The position numbers and the translations under genes are program-made. From JAWPMT01 sp965215825 (GTDB lineage Bacteria > Bacteroidota > Bacteroidia > Cytophagales > Cyclobacteriaceae), in assembly GCA_965215825.1 (NCBI GenBank), contig CBDCEM010000003.1:1736001-1800000 (forward strand): DNA of 64,000 nucleotides, written 5' to 3'. Shown piece after piece: positions 49,188-59,611 of this stretch. A model generated the notes under the pieces. The model did no database searches. It worked only from the letters and a program-made list of their open reading frames with translations, and was not told where the DNA came from. Position 1 is the first letter of the stretch. Each line of letters starts with the position of its first letter.

Positions 49188-50277
49188 GCACAGCGCTTAT
49201 CAAATCATTGACTTGCCGGATATGACCATCCATATCAGTGAATTGCTGCGCCTTTTTTTGAGCGGCTTTGCCGAGGGCCAATCTTCTGGCAGGTGATTTA
49301 AGTAGCTTGAGAATGGCCTTTCTGGCCTGGAACAATGCCAGACTTTTATCGACCAACAGGCCACTTTTTCCATCTTCAATGATCTCAGGAATACCCCCTG
49401 ATTTCAAAGCGATCACTGTTTTTCTTGAAAGCATTGCTTCCACAATTACCCTTCCAAATGGTTCCTCCTCAGCAAGATGGATCAGTACATCGATCCCATT
49501 TAACATCTGTTGGACATTTGGGAGATGCCCCAGGAATTTGACATTTTTCAAAGCAGCCGCCTGTTGCAAAACTTGATTTCGATAAGCTTTGTTGGTGTGG
49601 GACTGATCATCTCCAATGATCAGAAAATTGACCTGATCATTGGATTTAAATGTTTCTGCCAGTTTCAAAAATGTTAATTGTCCCTTCCATGGAGCCAATT
49701 GACCGATGATGGCAATGGTAAGCTGATCTTGTGAGCCACCTTTGACAGGATCAATCGTATTTGGCCTTTGCGCATCTTTCTTGATACAAGGGTGGATGAT
49801 TTCGGCTGTTTGATTTGAATCTATTTGACCTTGAATATGCTCGGAAATGGCAATAATCTGATCAGAGACAAAGAGGATTCTTCTTTGCCACAGTGCACCG
49901 ATGTTATCACGAAGACAGACGATGAGCTTTAATCTGAAAAATACCTTGGTGAATAGTGTGAACAGGAAGGTTTTGAAAGTGTTTGCGAAAATTGCATTTA
50001 CACCATGCCTTTTGGCGATTAGGTAGATCCGAAAAGCACAGTAAAGCCAGTTGACAAAGAAGTAAATAAGTAGGAAGGGGTTGTTGGTTTTTACAAACCA
50101 GGCGAAGGGTAGCCGGTAAACTTGATGCGTTTGCTCAATTTCAGGCCTTAATGTCACCATGGAATGAACAATAAGCAACTGATTTGTTGCAGTTGTTTCA
50201 GACAAATAGGTCATTAAGCTTTTTTCTGCTCCACCTTCAAAGGGAGCACTACTGATGAATAAGGTCTTATTGTTCAA
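49177..50277 (-). CDS. GT4-family glycosyltransferase, first gene of the train
   Basis: The 366-residue GT-B protein has IAIIGQLAPWKGQLTFLKLA and EEPFGRVIVEAMLSRKT with GGIPEIIEDG, the GT4 donor site and EX7E. The N-terminal half has a hydrophobic patch (NPFLLIYFFVNWLYCAFRIYLIA) that may attach it to the membrane. It is the first gene of the minus-strand biosynthetic train; nothing is encoded on this strand for 680 bp upstream, so the main promoter probably lies there. Confidence 0.85.
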   Translation of the reverse strand: MNNKTLFISSAPFEGGAEKSLMTYLSETTATNQLLIVHSMVTLRPEIEQTHQVYRLPFAWFVKTNNPFLLIYFFVNWLYCAFRIYLIAKRHGVNAIFANTFKTFLFTLFTKVFFRLKLIVCLRDNIGALWQRRILFVSDQIIAISEHIQGQIDSNQTAEIIHPCIKKDAQRPNTIDPVKGGSQDQLTIAIIGQLAPWKGQLTFLKLAETFKSNDQVNFLIIGDDQSHTNKAYRNQVLQQAAALKNVKFLGHLPNVQQMLNGIDVLIHLAEEEPFGRVIVEAMLSRKTVIALKSGGIPEIIEDGKSGLLVDKSLALFQARKAILKLLKSPARRLALGKAAQKKAQQFTDMDGHIRQVNDLISAVHAR

Positions 50278-50961
50278 AAAGTGAGTAATCTTTTAGTAAG
50301 ACAATTAGCGTTTCAGAACTTGGATGACCTATTCCATTTACCGGATTCGACACCTGTTTGTCGTAAGGTGGTCAAAACTGGCTTATTTATAGAATTTATC
50401 AATGGTCAAAAAAAGTAGAAGAAGAGGCTGAAAATGCATGGCTTCGCCGTGTGGATTCACAAGTCCTTTTGAATATGCCCGGCGATGTTGAGTTATCCTA
50501 AGCGGTGGATAAACGTCATTTGAAGTAAATGTAATAATAAATGTATACTAATGCCACCAGTTATATAAAAAATAAAAGATCATTTATCATTAATCAGCGT
50601 AAATCATCCTTGATCAGCGGCAAATGCACGGTTTCGGGTGAGATTGTTTGATTGTTTTTAGGTTTTTTTACAAGTCTCGAAGCAGTTTAATAACATGGCA
50701 CTTATTCGGAAGGAGGGACGTGATGGAGAAAAGAGGGTCATAGCTCAGGTGATAACTTTACAGATACCAGGAACTGGATCCGAAGCATACTAAAAACACC
50801 AAACCGTTTTACACTTATTGACGATTTTGATACGTACAAGAAGTATTTCTGTCGTTTGTGAAGTTGTTGTAGGAATTCTAAAACCGTTTTCTCTTCTTTG
50901 AGGACGCTTCTCGATTGGGGAGTTATATGATACAACTACTTCTTTTTACCATTGACGACTT
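50278..50961. other. 684-bp divergent intergenic region with repeated half-sites
   Basis: This separates the first gene of the biosynthetic train (minus) from the YD/RHS locus (plus). I found no convincing gene and no exact TAnnTTTG box on either strand. At 50593-50599 and 50613-50619 the heptamer ATCAGCG recurs 20 bp apart, followed by G/T-AAAT-like bases, which could be a protein site. The stretch 50521-50590 is very AT-rich. Confidence 0.4.
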
Positions 50962-52770
50962 ATGAACAACAATCAAATACTGTTTACCGAATCGGGGCTC
51001 AAGCCTTCAATCCAATTGCCAAAAACAATAGCGCAAATTAAATATCTCCTGTTTTTTCTTTTGCTCACAACAGGAATCATCGGTCATGCTCAAACTTTTT
51101 CGTCCAACACAACACCAGTAGGAATGGAGCATAATGTTCTTTTTGATGCCATCAACAGATATGGCGCTACCCAAACAACTACAGGGACACAATCCTTCCA
51201 CTTAAATGTCCTTTTCGATGGAGCGTTCGCGGTTTGTTATACTCCCGATGCGGTGGACCCTGCCCATCCGATTGTTATTGAAATCACCAACCTCCCCGAT
51301 AAACATACACAAGCAGGTGCCTGGGTAGGATGGACGACCAGAGCAAGAGCCGCTAAGCGATTCAAAATTGAAGGATACAACACCTATGAGCCTCATGGAC
51401 TTGTTGACTGGGTTACTCTGGCAGATTACAGTACTACAGATTATGGCACGGCACAGACCAAATCCTTCATGCAGGAAGTGCCCGATGGGAGTTATACCGG
51501 TCTGAGATTTACTTTTTACGAGTCTCATCATGCTACGGGAAGGATCGGATTGTCAGAACTCTTCTTCATTCACCCCGAAGCGACCACTCCTTATGAAGGG
51601 CTGATTAGTGGTACAGGAGGGTCTCAAGGGTGGGATTTGAATAGTGGAGATGCCACTTTTCAGGGAAATGTTGGCATTGGAACCACGAACCCTATTAAGA
51701 AGCTGGATGTTGCGGGAGATATCGTCTTAGGCACGCAAGGAACGTCAGGACAGATAAACTTTCGTAGAAACCTGGATGGTTCAACACGTGGGGTAGTAGG
51801 ATTTAAAGATGGTAATGAAAATAAGGAATTTCAGATGAAAGTGACCACTGGTGGTGGGTTTCTGACTCTCCATACTACCGAAGATATCACATCTGGAGAT
51901 GGAAGTACCCACGAGCGCATGAGGATTACAAAGGATGGTGAAATCGGTATTGGAACCGTAAATCCAGAGGCAATGCTAGATGTTCAAGGGGACATGATTG
52001 CAGGAAGACTAGGTCATTCCGGTAAGTTACTTTTTCGACGACCAATAGATGGAAGTGTTAAGGGACACATTGGATTTGCAACAGATGGAGAGAATTCGAA
52101 TTTTAAAATGGGTGTCACTACAAATGAAGGATACCTGACATTTCATACACATGATGGGACTAATCCTAGTGAAAGAATACGGGTTACTGGAAGTGGCAAT
52201 GTGGGCATAGGAACCACTTCACCTTCTGACCTGCTTACCATCGAACAAAATGGTCCAAGTGCTCTTCGTTTTGAAAGGTCTGGCCATGATCCTTATCAAA
52301 TTATGTTGGCAGGATCCAAGGGGCTTTTTATCAAAAATGCGCAACATGGAACGGATGAGATGGTCTTTGATGGTGCTGGCAAGATTGGAATCGGAACCTC
52401 AACACCAACCCAAAAACTTACCGTCAATGGCAAAATCAATGCAGAAGAGATCATATTGGAAGATGTAGCCGGGGCGGACTTTGTGTTTGAAGAAGATTAT
52501 GATTTGCGCTCATTGGAAGAGACAGAACAATTCATCAAAACCAACAAACACCTACCGGAGGTGCCATCTGCCGCAGAAATGGCCGAAGAAGGCCTCGCCA
52601 TCAAAGAAATGAACATCCTCCTGCTGCAGAAGATAGAGGAATTGACACTACATATGATCCGACATGAGAAAGAGATGACTGAGCAATCAGAACAAATGCA
52701 GTTGATGCAAGCCAAAATGCTAAAGCAGGAAAGCAAGATTGAAGCACTGAAAGCTGCACAAAACAACTAA
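50962..52770 (+). CDS. Secreted tail-fibre-like protein with GIGT repeats
   Basis: The 602-residue protein has an export signal (IKYLLFFLLLTTGIIGHAQ) after a 26-residue N-terminal extension. Next comes a beta-sandwich domain (about 50-220), then repeated phage-fibre-head units with NVGIGTTNPIKKLDV, EIGIGTVNPEAMLDV, NVGIGTTSPSDLLTI and KIGIGTSTPTQKLTV. A C-terminal region (about 510-602) has YDLRSLEETEQFIKTNKHLP and a long coiled coil (LLLQKIEELTLHM and on), the usual end of Bacteroidota fibre-like proteins that resemble intramolecular-chaperone tails. It begins the plus-strand YD/RHS locus, 12 bp before the next gene. Role in adhesion or delivery is inferred. Confidence 0.7.
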   Translation: MNNNQILFTESGLKPSIQLPKTIAQIKYLLFFLLLTTGIIGHAQTFSSNTTPVGMEHNVLFDAINRYGATQTTTGTQSFHLNVLFDGAFAVCYTPDAVDPAHPIVIEITNLPDKHTQAGAWVGWTTRARAAKRFKIEGYNTYEPHGLVDWVTLADYSTTDYGTAQTKSFMQEVPDGSYTGLRFTFYESHHATGRIGLSELFFIHPEATTPYEGLISGTGGSQGWDLNSGDATFQGNVGIGTTNPIKKLDVAGDIVLGTQGTSGQINFRRNLDGSTRGVVGFKDGNENKEFQMKVTTGGGFLTLHTTEDITSGDGSTHERMRITKDGEIGIGTVNPEAMLDVQGDMIAGRLGHSGKLLFRRPIDGSVKGHIGFATDGENSNFKMGVTTNEGYLTFHTHDGTNPSERIRVTGSGNVGIGTTSPSDLLTIEQNGPSALRFERSGHDPYQIMLAGSKGLFIKNAQHGTDEMVFDGAGKIGIGTSTPTQKLTVNGKINAEEIILEDVAGADFVFEEDYDLRSLEETEQFIKTNKHLPEVPSAAEMAEEGLAIKEMNILLLQKIEELTLHMIRHEKEMTEQSEQMQLMQAKMLKQESKIEALKAAQNN

Positions 52771-52782
52771 ATCAGAGGTAAA

Positions 52783-55700
52783 ATGTATAGATCAATATGT
52801 TTTGGCCTTTTGGCCATGCTGGGTGTAGTGTCAACTTGGTCTCAGGAGATGCCAAGGCCAGGTGTACTACCTGCATCACCTACAGCAGCAAGTTTGGGAG
52901 TATACGGTGAGTACCCGGTTAACTATGGCTCCGGTCTTCCTTCAATCAATATTCCATTATTGGCAGTAAAAGGGAGCACCATGTCAGTCCCGATTTCACT
53001 TAGTTACCATGGAGGTGGCATCAGAGTTGATGACATTTCCTCCTGGGCTGGGTTGGGATGGTCATTAAATGCCGGAGGTGTCATTACAAGGACTCTTCAT
53101 GGAAACGAGGATGGCGCTTCCCTGGGTATTAGGAACACACTATCAGAAGGATTAGATCCTGACACGTTCAATCCTGAATTTGACGAGGATCACTTTGAGG
53201 TTTTTCAAAATATAGCTAAGAGAGGATGGACTGCCGATCCTGATATTTATTCCTTTAATTTCTTGGGTTATTCAGGTCAGTTTTATTATGATCTTAATGG
53301 TTCTATTCATTTGGTTTCAGCCGAAAATATTGATATCAGGGAGATTTCTGGAGGATATGAGATCTCGGTAGGTGACGGACGAGTATTTACATTTACAGAA
53401 GAAGAAGAAACATCCACAACTAACTCCTCCAATTGCTCTGATGAAGAATCTGCATTAAATTATACCTCTGCCTGGTACCTCAAAACCATCACCTCCGATT
53501 GGGAAACGTTTACATTTAACTATTCCAATGAAACTTTGCTCTACCCTATTAACCGAACAGAGCAGAAGACGAAAGTAGCACCAAATCAATTTGATTGTAT
53601 TGGAGAAACTACCTGCCATTTCTACAGCACAATGGGCGTTACACGAAAGAGGCTGACATCTATCGTTGGGCCGTTTGAAACGGCAATTTTCACCGTCAAT
53701 CCTTCAATCGAGACCGCAGCAGGTGCTAAAGTCCTGTCCTCTATTGCCTATGAGAATATCACGGCCAATTTTAACTTTCTACAAGTGACATCAACCGGGA
53801 CATCCTGGCAAGGTAATACCACCAGTGTTCGTCCGTTTTTGAATTCTGTGACCCTAAGTGCTGCTTCAGAAGATGATCAAGTCTGGAGTTTTGGCTACGA
53901 TCCGGTGACGCTTCCTAATCGGCTTTCATACAAGGTGGATCATTACGGTTTTTTCAATGGACAATCTAACCTCACTTATTTCCCTTCCGTAGCGCCTCAC
54001 TGGACTGCCGGTGGAGCAAATCGAGAACCTGTTCCTTCGAATGCTAAAGCTGGAAGTTTGCGTGAAATCACTTACCCTACCGGTGGTATGAGTCGGTTCG
54101 ATTGGGAGTCGAATAGTTATCAGGTATTAGAGAATTCCGAAGTTGAGATCCTATTCAACTATACAGAGGGAACCATGCCTACGGAATTCACTTACACTGA
54201 AACCATCACACTTGCCAGAGATCAGAGTATTTCAATAGATTACGATATAGGCAATGCTACCGGGACCGGATCAGGAGGAGAAGGTGGAGAGGTGACCATT
54301 TCTGGTCTGGATAGTTTTTATCAACATTTAAGTGGAGTCGGTACAACCAGTTCCGGGACTATTCCTGCAGGAGATTATACAGTAAGTATCGTAAACAATG
54401 GACCACCAATCGACGGAGTAGTAGTACGTTTTCATTATATCGCTGAAAGTACTCCGGAATTAGTAACAAAGTATACAGGAGGACTAAGGATTGGATCCAT
54501 TGAGAATTTTGAGGAAATCGGGGACGCTACTCCTGCTACGAAGAAAATATTCGAATATCCCGAAATATCGGTGAATAATGAGATTTTACCCAGTGAATAC
54601 ACAGGAATGTCTCATAGCATTTTGGCCGGCACTACGATGCCTCTGGGTTCCTCATCTCAGATTCCGGTTGTAACAGGAGATTGCGATTTCCTTAGAATTA
54701 CTACTCAACCACAGATGACGAAACCCAGCACGATGAATTACCGGCGTGTAATTGAAAAAAGTGTTGTCGGTACAACGGATAACGGACATGTAGAATACAA
54801 ATACCTCACGGTTTCAGATGATGGTGGTGGTGTACTCAATACGCCACTTCATGACCGCTCGTGGGTGAGAGGAATGCTCGAGGAAAAAAGGACAGTAGCA
54901 AGGAATGGATCACTTGTGGAACTCCTAGTTAACGACTATGATCTTAATAGCGAGTACGTACTTGCAGGATTGAAAGCGGGATACATCATCGATGATCCGA
55001 CCTATGAAGATTTCCCTCCTAATCCTGATGAACTATTAAGTTACAGGTCCTATTATAGGCATAGCGAATGGGCTCGATTAAACAATACGACCACTACCAG
55101 ATATTTCGCAACCGGTGACAATTCCATCACTACTAGTTTTACGTATTACAGGCCGACAACACATCGATACGCGAATGAAGTAACCACCGAAGGAAGTGAT
55201 GGTGTAATCCGTAAGACTATCATACTATATCCGAAGGATTTCACAACTAATAGCAGTATACCAACATCATTGAAAAGCAATTACTTCGGTCGACCTATCG
55301 AACAAGTAAATCTGATTGGTGGGAAAGCTGTGTCAGCGATAGTGGCCAGTTACTCCGTGGAAGGAGAATTACTAAATAATTGGGTATTGGAGACCAATTC
55401 CTCCATAAGCAGCTATGTTTTTGCGAATGGATCCACCGATGCCTCTGATAAAGCACCATTTGAATTAAGAAATCACTATACACCGGAAGTGCAATTAGAT
55501 TACAGTTCGTTTATTGGACAGGTTCGGGAGAAAATAGACCGTGCATTTCCATCAGCGTACCTTTGGTCTTATAATAATAGCTTGATACTGGCCAATTTTT
55601 CAGGATTCACCTTCAGTGAATTAACTACATATTACAATGGCCTTGTAACCTCCCAAGGTCTCCCAAACCTAACTTCTCTGGGAGTTGAAACCAATAACAC

Positions 55701-55917
55701 GACCTTGAGTTCTATTCTGGAGACATTAAGAGAGCATTTACCCAAAGGTGTTTTGATGACTGGATATTTACATGATCCTGGGATAGGAATCAAAGCGCAA
55801 TTATCCGCACAAGGTCAGTGGAACTCATATGAATATGATAACTTCAATCGACTGTACCAGATCAAAGACCAGGATCAAAATGTACTAAAGGAATACCAAT
55901 ACAACTATTCAAACTAA
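52783..55917 (+). CDS. YD-repeat/RHS-shell-like secreted protein
   Basis: The 1044-residue protein has a signal peptide (ICFGLLAMLGVVSTWSQ) followed by the opening PASPTAASLGVYGEYPVN and SYHGGGIRVDDISSWAGLGW, typical of Bacteroidota YD-repeat proteins that pair with an RHS-core protein. The body is beta-rich. The end NSYEYDNFNRLYQIKDQDQ is a YD repeat, but no RHS core or toxin tip follows. It lies 6 bp before the RHS-core gene. I infer it makes part of the shell that the next protein completes. Confidence 0.75.
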   Translation: MYRSICFGLLAMLGVVSTWSQEMPRPGVLPASPTAASLGVYGEYPVNYGSGLPSINIPLLAVKGSTMSVPISLSYHGGGIRVDDISSWAGLGWSLNAGGVITRTLHGNEDGASLGIRNTLSEGLDPDTFNPEFDEDHFEVFQNIAKRGWTADPDIYSFNFLGYSGQFYYDLNGSIHLVSAENIDIREISGGYEISVGDGRVFTFTEEEETSTTNSSNCSDEESALNYTSAWYLKTITSDWETFTFNYSNETLLYPINRTEQKTKVAPNQFDCIGETTCHFYSTMGVTRKRLTSIVGPFETAIFTVNPSIETAAGAKVLSSIAYENITANFNFLQVTSTGTSWQGNTTSVRPFLNSVTLSAASEDDQVWSFGYDPVTLPNRLSYKVDHYGFFNGQSNLTYFPSVAPHWTAGGANREPVPSNAKAGSLREITYPTGGMSRFDWESNSYQVLENSEVEILFNYTEGTMPTEFTYTETITLARDQSISIDYDIGNATGTGSGGEGGEVTISGLDSFYQHLSGVGTTSSGTIPAGDYTVSIVNNGPPIDGVVVRFHYIAESTPELVTKYTGGLRIGSIENFEEIGDATPATKKIFEYPEISVNNEILPSEYTGMSHSILAGTTMPLGSSSQIPVVTGDCDFLRITTQPQMTKPSTMNYRRVIEKSVVGTTDNGHVEYKYLTVSDDGGGVLNTPLHDRSWVRGMLEEKRTVARNGSLVELLVNDYDLNSEYVLAGLKAGYIIDDPTYEDFPPNPDELLSYRSYYRHSEWARLNNTTTTRYFATGDNSITTSFTYYRPTTHRYANEVTTEGSDGVIRKTIILYPKDFTTNSSIPTSLKSNYFGRPIEQVNLIGGKAVSAIVASYSVEGELLNNWVLETNSSISSYVFANGSTDASDKAPFELRNHYTPEVQLDYSSFIGQVREKIDRAFPSAYLWSYNNSLILANFSGFTFSELTTYYNGLVTSQGLPNLTSLGVETNNTTLSSILETLREHLPKGVLMTGYLHDPGIGIKAQLSAQGQWNSYEYDNFNRLYQIKDQDQNVLKEYQYNYSN

Positions 55918-55923
55918 ATCCAG

Positions 55924-58900
55924 ATGAAACTCAAAGCAATCATATTACTTATGGGATTGACCATGATGAGCTTCATGGGATTTTGCCAAACCACTACTAA
56001 GAATTACGTAATGAGCCTGACCGCCAGGGATGCACTACAGAGTGCTATTTATGATTTGAGAGGCGATCAACTGCAAGTACAAACAGATATCGTTTATATC
56101 GATGGGCTGGGAAGAACCTTGCAGGAAGTCATGCAGGAAGCCTCGCCGAATGATCTGGATATAGTGAAAATTCATGCTTATGATGCTTTTGGACGGCAGG
56201 ATACAGATTATCTTCCCTATGAGGCAGCAACCAACAATGGCTCCTTTCAGGGTGCTGTATTGGTAAACCAAAGTGACTTTTATTCCAATCCACCAACAGG
56301 TGTAGCCAATATAAGTTATCCCTACAGTCAGATTGTCTTCGAAAACTCCCCCCTGAACAGGCCTTTAGAGACCAGTGCTGCTGGTACTCCCTGGAGAAGC
56401 TCAGTCCATGGAGGAGCGCATACGGTGAACTATGAATATCGGACCAATGCCGCCGATGAAATTAGGTTGATCACCGTTGATCAAACATCTGATCAGAACT
56501 TGACTGCTACAAGTAATTATGCCGCCAATCAACTCCGAGGTTCCCTGATCTTCGATGAAGATGGAAAGCAGATGTTAGAGTATGTTGACAAGACCGGAAA
56601 GGTAGTCTGTAAAATCAATGCTTTCGGTACCGCAGAAGTAACCTACACCTACTACGTCTATGATAATTTTGACCGACTCACTTTTGTCATCCCTCCTGAA
56701 GCCATAGCGACAATAGGTACTAGTTGGGGCCAGTTAAATGATATCTCCTTCCGAAGCCGATGGCTGTTTCGATACAAGTATGATCAGCGCCACCGGATGA
56801 TTGAAAAGCAAGTGCCTGGGGCAGCAAAGGTGGAAATGGTCTATGACAAACGAGACCGATTGGTCTTCACCCTGGATGGTAATCGCAGAGCAATTGGTTC
56901 ATCTTCTTCCAATGTCGAATTTGTGGAGAGTGGAACGAAAGAAGTAACCAGCTACAACGACACAAGCTTTGTGCGGTCACCAGGAGCAAGAGTCGTATTA
57001 AAGAAACCTGGGTTCCGAGCGTCCTATCAGGATAATTTCTCCGTTGAAAAAGCAGAAAACGCCTACCCCAGTGAATGGCTCTATACGAAGTATGATGCGT
57101 TGAATCGCCCAGTGATCACAGGCCTTAAAACGATCACTGCGTCCAGGGCATCGCTACAGGCCGCCATTGATAATGATGCTTCATACGATTTTAATGTGAA
57201 CTACATCGGCAGTGCCAGTGGGAATTTTTATGGCTATGACGATGCCAGTTACCCTTCCGCGGCAGGAACAGAAATTCTTACGGTTACCTACTATGACAAC
57301 TATGATTTTGTGAGTGACTTCAACTGGGGGAGTCATTACCAGGAACTTAATGGGACACAAACCGATGCCAAAGGATTAGTCACAGGTGCCAGGGTGCGTT
57401 TACTGGGCACCAACAATATGCTGAACAGCACAACCTGGTATGATGATCGCTATCGGGTAAAAGCAGTATGCAGTGAGAACTATTTTGGAGAAGTAGATAA
57501 AGTGGTAAACACCTATCGCAATGACGTCTCTCCATTAGTGACCAGTACCGTCACCACACATAGGAATGAGGGTGTCACTACGGTCACCGAAAACTTCACC
57601 TATGACCATAGAGATAGACTGCTGACCCATACCCACACCATCAATGGCAATAACACAAAAACCCTGGCTTCGAACACCTATAATGCGATTGGTCAATTAA
57701 TAGAGAAAGACCTGGATAATCCTGGTACTCCAGTCCAGTCGGTTGACTATCGTTACAATGAACGCGGGTGGCTCACCACGATCAATGGAGGGTCCGGAGA
57801 TTTTGATAATGGAGAAGTCAATACAGATCAGTTCGGTATGGAGTTGAAATACCATGACGCGCCGAATGCACAGTACAATGGCAACATCGGCCAGATGCTG
57901 TGGAAATCGATAGGTGGAGGCCTAACAGAAGCCAGTCAAAACTATCAGTACACTTATGATAATCTCAACCGTCTGACCAGCGCCAGTTATTCAGGGTTGG
58001 GAAATCATAATGTTGATATAACTTACGATAAGAACGGTAACATCGAAACTTTGGACAGAATGAAGCGGGTGAAACTTTTTGCGGCGAATGGAACAGAAAG
58101 CTATGCTGATCATTCCATAGATCAACTAAGTTACACTTACACTTCAGGGAATCAGTTGAGCAGTGTTGCAGATGACTCACCAGCTACAGGTCAGATTGAC
58201 TTAAGATCCGGGTCGAGTTCGTTGCGAATCAAAGATCTGGGTTTTGAAGATGGGAGTTCTATAACTCAGGAATACGGCTACGATAGCAATGGCAACATGA
58301 CCAGTGATACCAATAAAGGCATCACAGAGATCAGTTATAACTACCTGAACTTGCCAGAGTTGGTGGAAATGCCTGGTGGTAACGTGAGCTACGTTTATGA
58401 TGCCGCAGGTATAAAACATAGGAAAACCTACAACGGAAAAGAATCAACTTACGTAGGTACGTTCCATTATGAACGAGAATCCTCAGAAAGCAGTTCTCAA
58501 CTAGAGTTTATTCAGCATTCGGAAGGAAGAGCGGTTAAGAGCGGCAGTTCATTCAACTATGAATACCATTTGAAAGACCACCTCGGTAACATCCGTGTTA
58601 CAGTCGATGAGTCAGGAACAGTGAAGCAACGGCAAGATTATTATCCTTTTGGCCTCACGTTTAATGGTTATAATCAAAGTCCAAAAAACAACTATCTCTA
58701 TAACCGAAAAGAACGCGATCCTGTGCTTGGTTGGGATGATTTCCACGCAAGGAAGTATGACCCTGCCCTTGGACGTTGGAACCATATTGATCCGTTAGCA
58801 GATCAAATGTCATTTGTTACTCCATATGCTTATGGCTTTAATAATCCGGTATTGTTCATTGATCCAGATGGTAAGAAACCAATACCCGGACCATTTACAG

Positions 58901-59610
58901 GAAGAGGTACTAGAAATTCCAATGGCACAATTAGAGTATATAGAATTACTCCAGGTCAACGACAATCAATGGATGTCTATAAAAATGTTGTTTTCGCTGG
59001 CACGGGATTAGCTGGAACTGTAGCGTCATTCGCAGATGCGATTTACAACCCCCCAAGCGACAATCAGTTCATCAATTTTGCTAATGGTATGACTCCTGTT
59101 GCTTCAGAAGGAATTCATAGAAGCCTCGTGGCTTTAGAAAAAGGTTATTACGCTGGTCAACCACCGAATTATCCACGAGGAAAATGGGACATTTCGTCAT
59201 TTAAAGGATTGAATCATATGGTATTGAAACCACTTGCCAAAGGCATAGGTTATGCCGGAATTGGAGCAGCACTCATGTCTTCTGATCCTACCTCAAATGA
59301 ATTTCTTGAACATTATTCATTTCAATTCGGCAATCAACAAATCAAAGGCTCGAATATAAACATTGCTCAAGAAGGACTATTTGAAGTCAATGACGACAAT
59401 GCATCTGTCGAATATGTTGAAAGTGCCTTGAATACAGCGTATATCGGGTTATCCGTTTTATTGCAGGATTATGATCTTGGCACCAAAAAAGGCAGGGAAC
59501 AGGCTAGTTTATATCTATGGGAAAATCGCAAAATCATAAGAAGCTTTATTCAAACATTATGGCAGAACGCTCAAACTTCAGAAGATGACGAAGAAAGCGA
59601 AGATGAATAA
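55924..59610 (+). CDS. RHS-repeat core protein with unrecognised C-terminal tip (candidate polymorphic toxin)
   Basis: The 1228-residue protein has a signal peptide (IILLMGLTMMSFMGFCQ) and a DUF6443-like head (VYIDGLGRTLQEVMQEASP). Many YD repeats follow (YDNFDRLTFVIPPEA, YDKRDRLVFTLDG, YDNLNRLTSASYSG). The RHS-associated core is RKYDPALGRWNHIDPLAD with PYAYGFNNP and FIDPDG ending near residue 984. The last 244 residues are a variable tip with two small hydrophobic stretches (VFAGTGLAGTVASF, KGIGYAGIGAALM) and no motif I recognise. In polymorphic toxins the region after the DPDG motif carries the toxic activity. The following overlapping or adjacent gene would then be its immunity protein. 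Confidence 0.85.
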   Translation: MKLKAIILLMGLTMMSFMGFCQTTTKNYVMSLTARDALQSAIYDLRGDQLQVQTDIVYIDGLGRTLQEVMQEASPNDLDIVKIHAYDAFGRQDTDYLPYEAATNNGSFQGAVLVNQSDFYSNPPTGVANISYPYSQIVFENSPLNRPLETSAAGTPWRSSVHGGAHTVNYEYRTNAADEIRLITVDQTSDQNLTATSNYAANQLRGSLIFDEDGKQMLEYVDKTGKVVCKINAFGTAEVTYTYYVYDNFDRLTFVIPPEAIATIGTSWGQLNDISFRSRWLFRYKYDQRHRMIEKQVPGAAKVEMVYDKRDRLVFTLDGNRRAIGSSSSNVEFVESGTKEVTSYNDTSFVRSPGARVVLKKPGFRASYQDNFSVEKAENAYPSEWLYTKYDALNRPVITGLKTITASRASLQAAIDNDASYDFNVNYIGSASGNFYGYDDASYPSAAGTEILTVTYYDNYDFVSDFNWGSHYQELNGTQTDAKGLVTGARVRLLGTNNMLNSTTWYDDRYRVKAVCSENYFGEVDKVVNTYRNDVSPLVTSTVTTHRNEGVTTVTENFTYDHRDRLLTHTHTINGNNTKTLASNTYNAIGQLIEKDLDNPGTPVQSVDYRYNERGWLTTINGGSGDFDNGEVNTDQFGMELKYHDAPNAQYNGNIGQMLWKSIGGGLTEASQNYQYTYDNLNRLTSASYSGLGNHNVDITYDKNGNIETLDRMKRVKLFAANGTESYADHSIDQLSYTYTSGNQLSSVADDSPATGQIDLRSGSSSLRIKDLGFEDGSSITQEYGYDSNGNMTSDTNKGITEISYNYLNLPELVEMPGGNVSYVYDAAGIKHRKTYNGKESTYVGTFHYERESSESSSQLEFIQHSEGRAVKSGSSFNYEYHLKDHLGNIRVTVDESGTVKQRQDYYPFGLTFNGYNQSPKNNYLYNRKERDPVLGWDDFHARKYDPALGRWNHIDPLADQMSFVTPYAYGFNNPVLFIDPDGKKPIPGPFTGRGTRNSNGTIRVYRITPGQRQSMDVYKNVVFAGTGLAGTVASFADAIYNPPSDNQFINFANGMTPVASEGIHRSLVALEKGYYAGQPPNYPRGKWDISSFKGLNHMVLKPLAKGIGYAGIGAALMSSDPTSNEFLEHYSFQFGNQQIKGSNINIAQEGLFEVNDDNASVEYVESALNTAYIGLSVLLQDYDLGTKKGREQASLYLWENRKIIRSFIQTLWQNAQTSEDDEESEDE

Positions 59611-59611
59611 G

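Noticed and set aside
50738..50935. 65-codon minus-strand frame upstream of the RHS locus
   Set aside because: No recognisable pattern, no neighbour on that strand within 450 bp, and it lies in a divergent promoter region.
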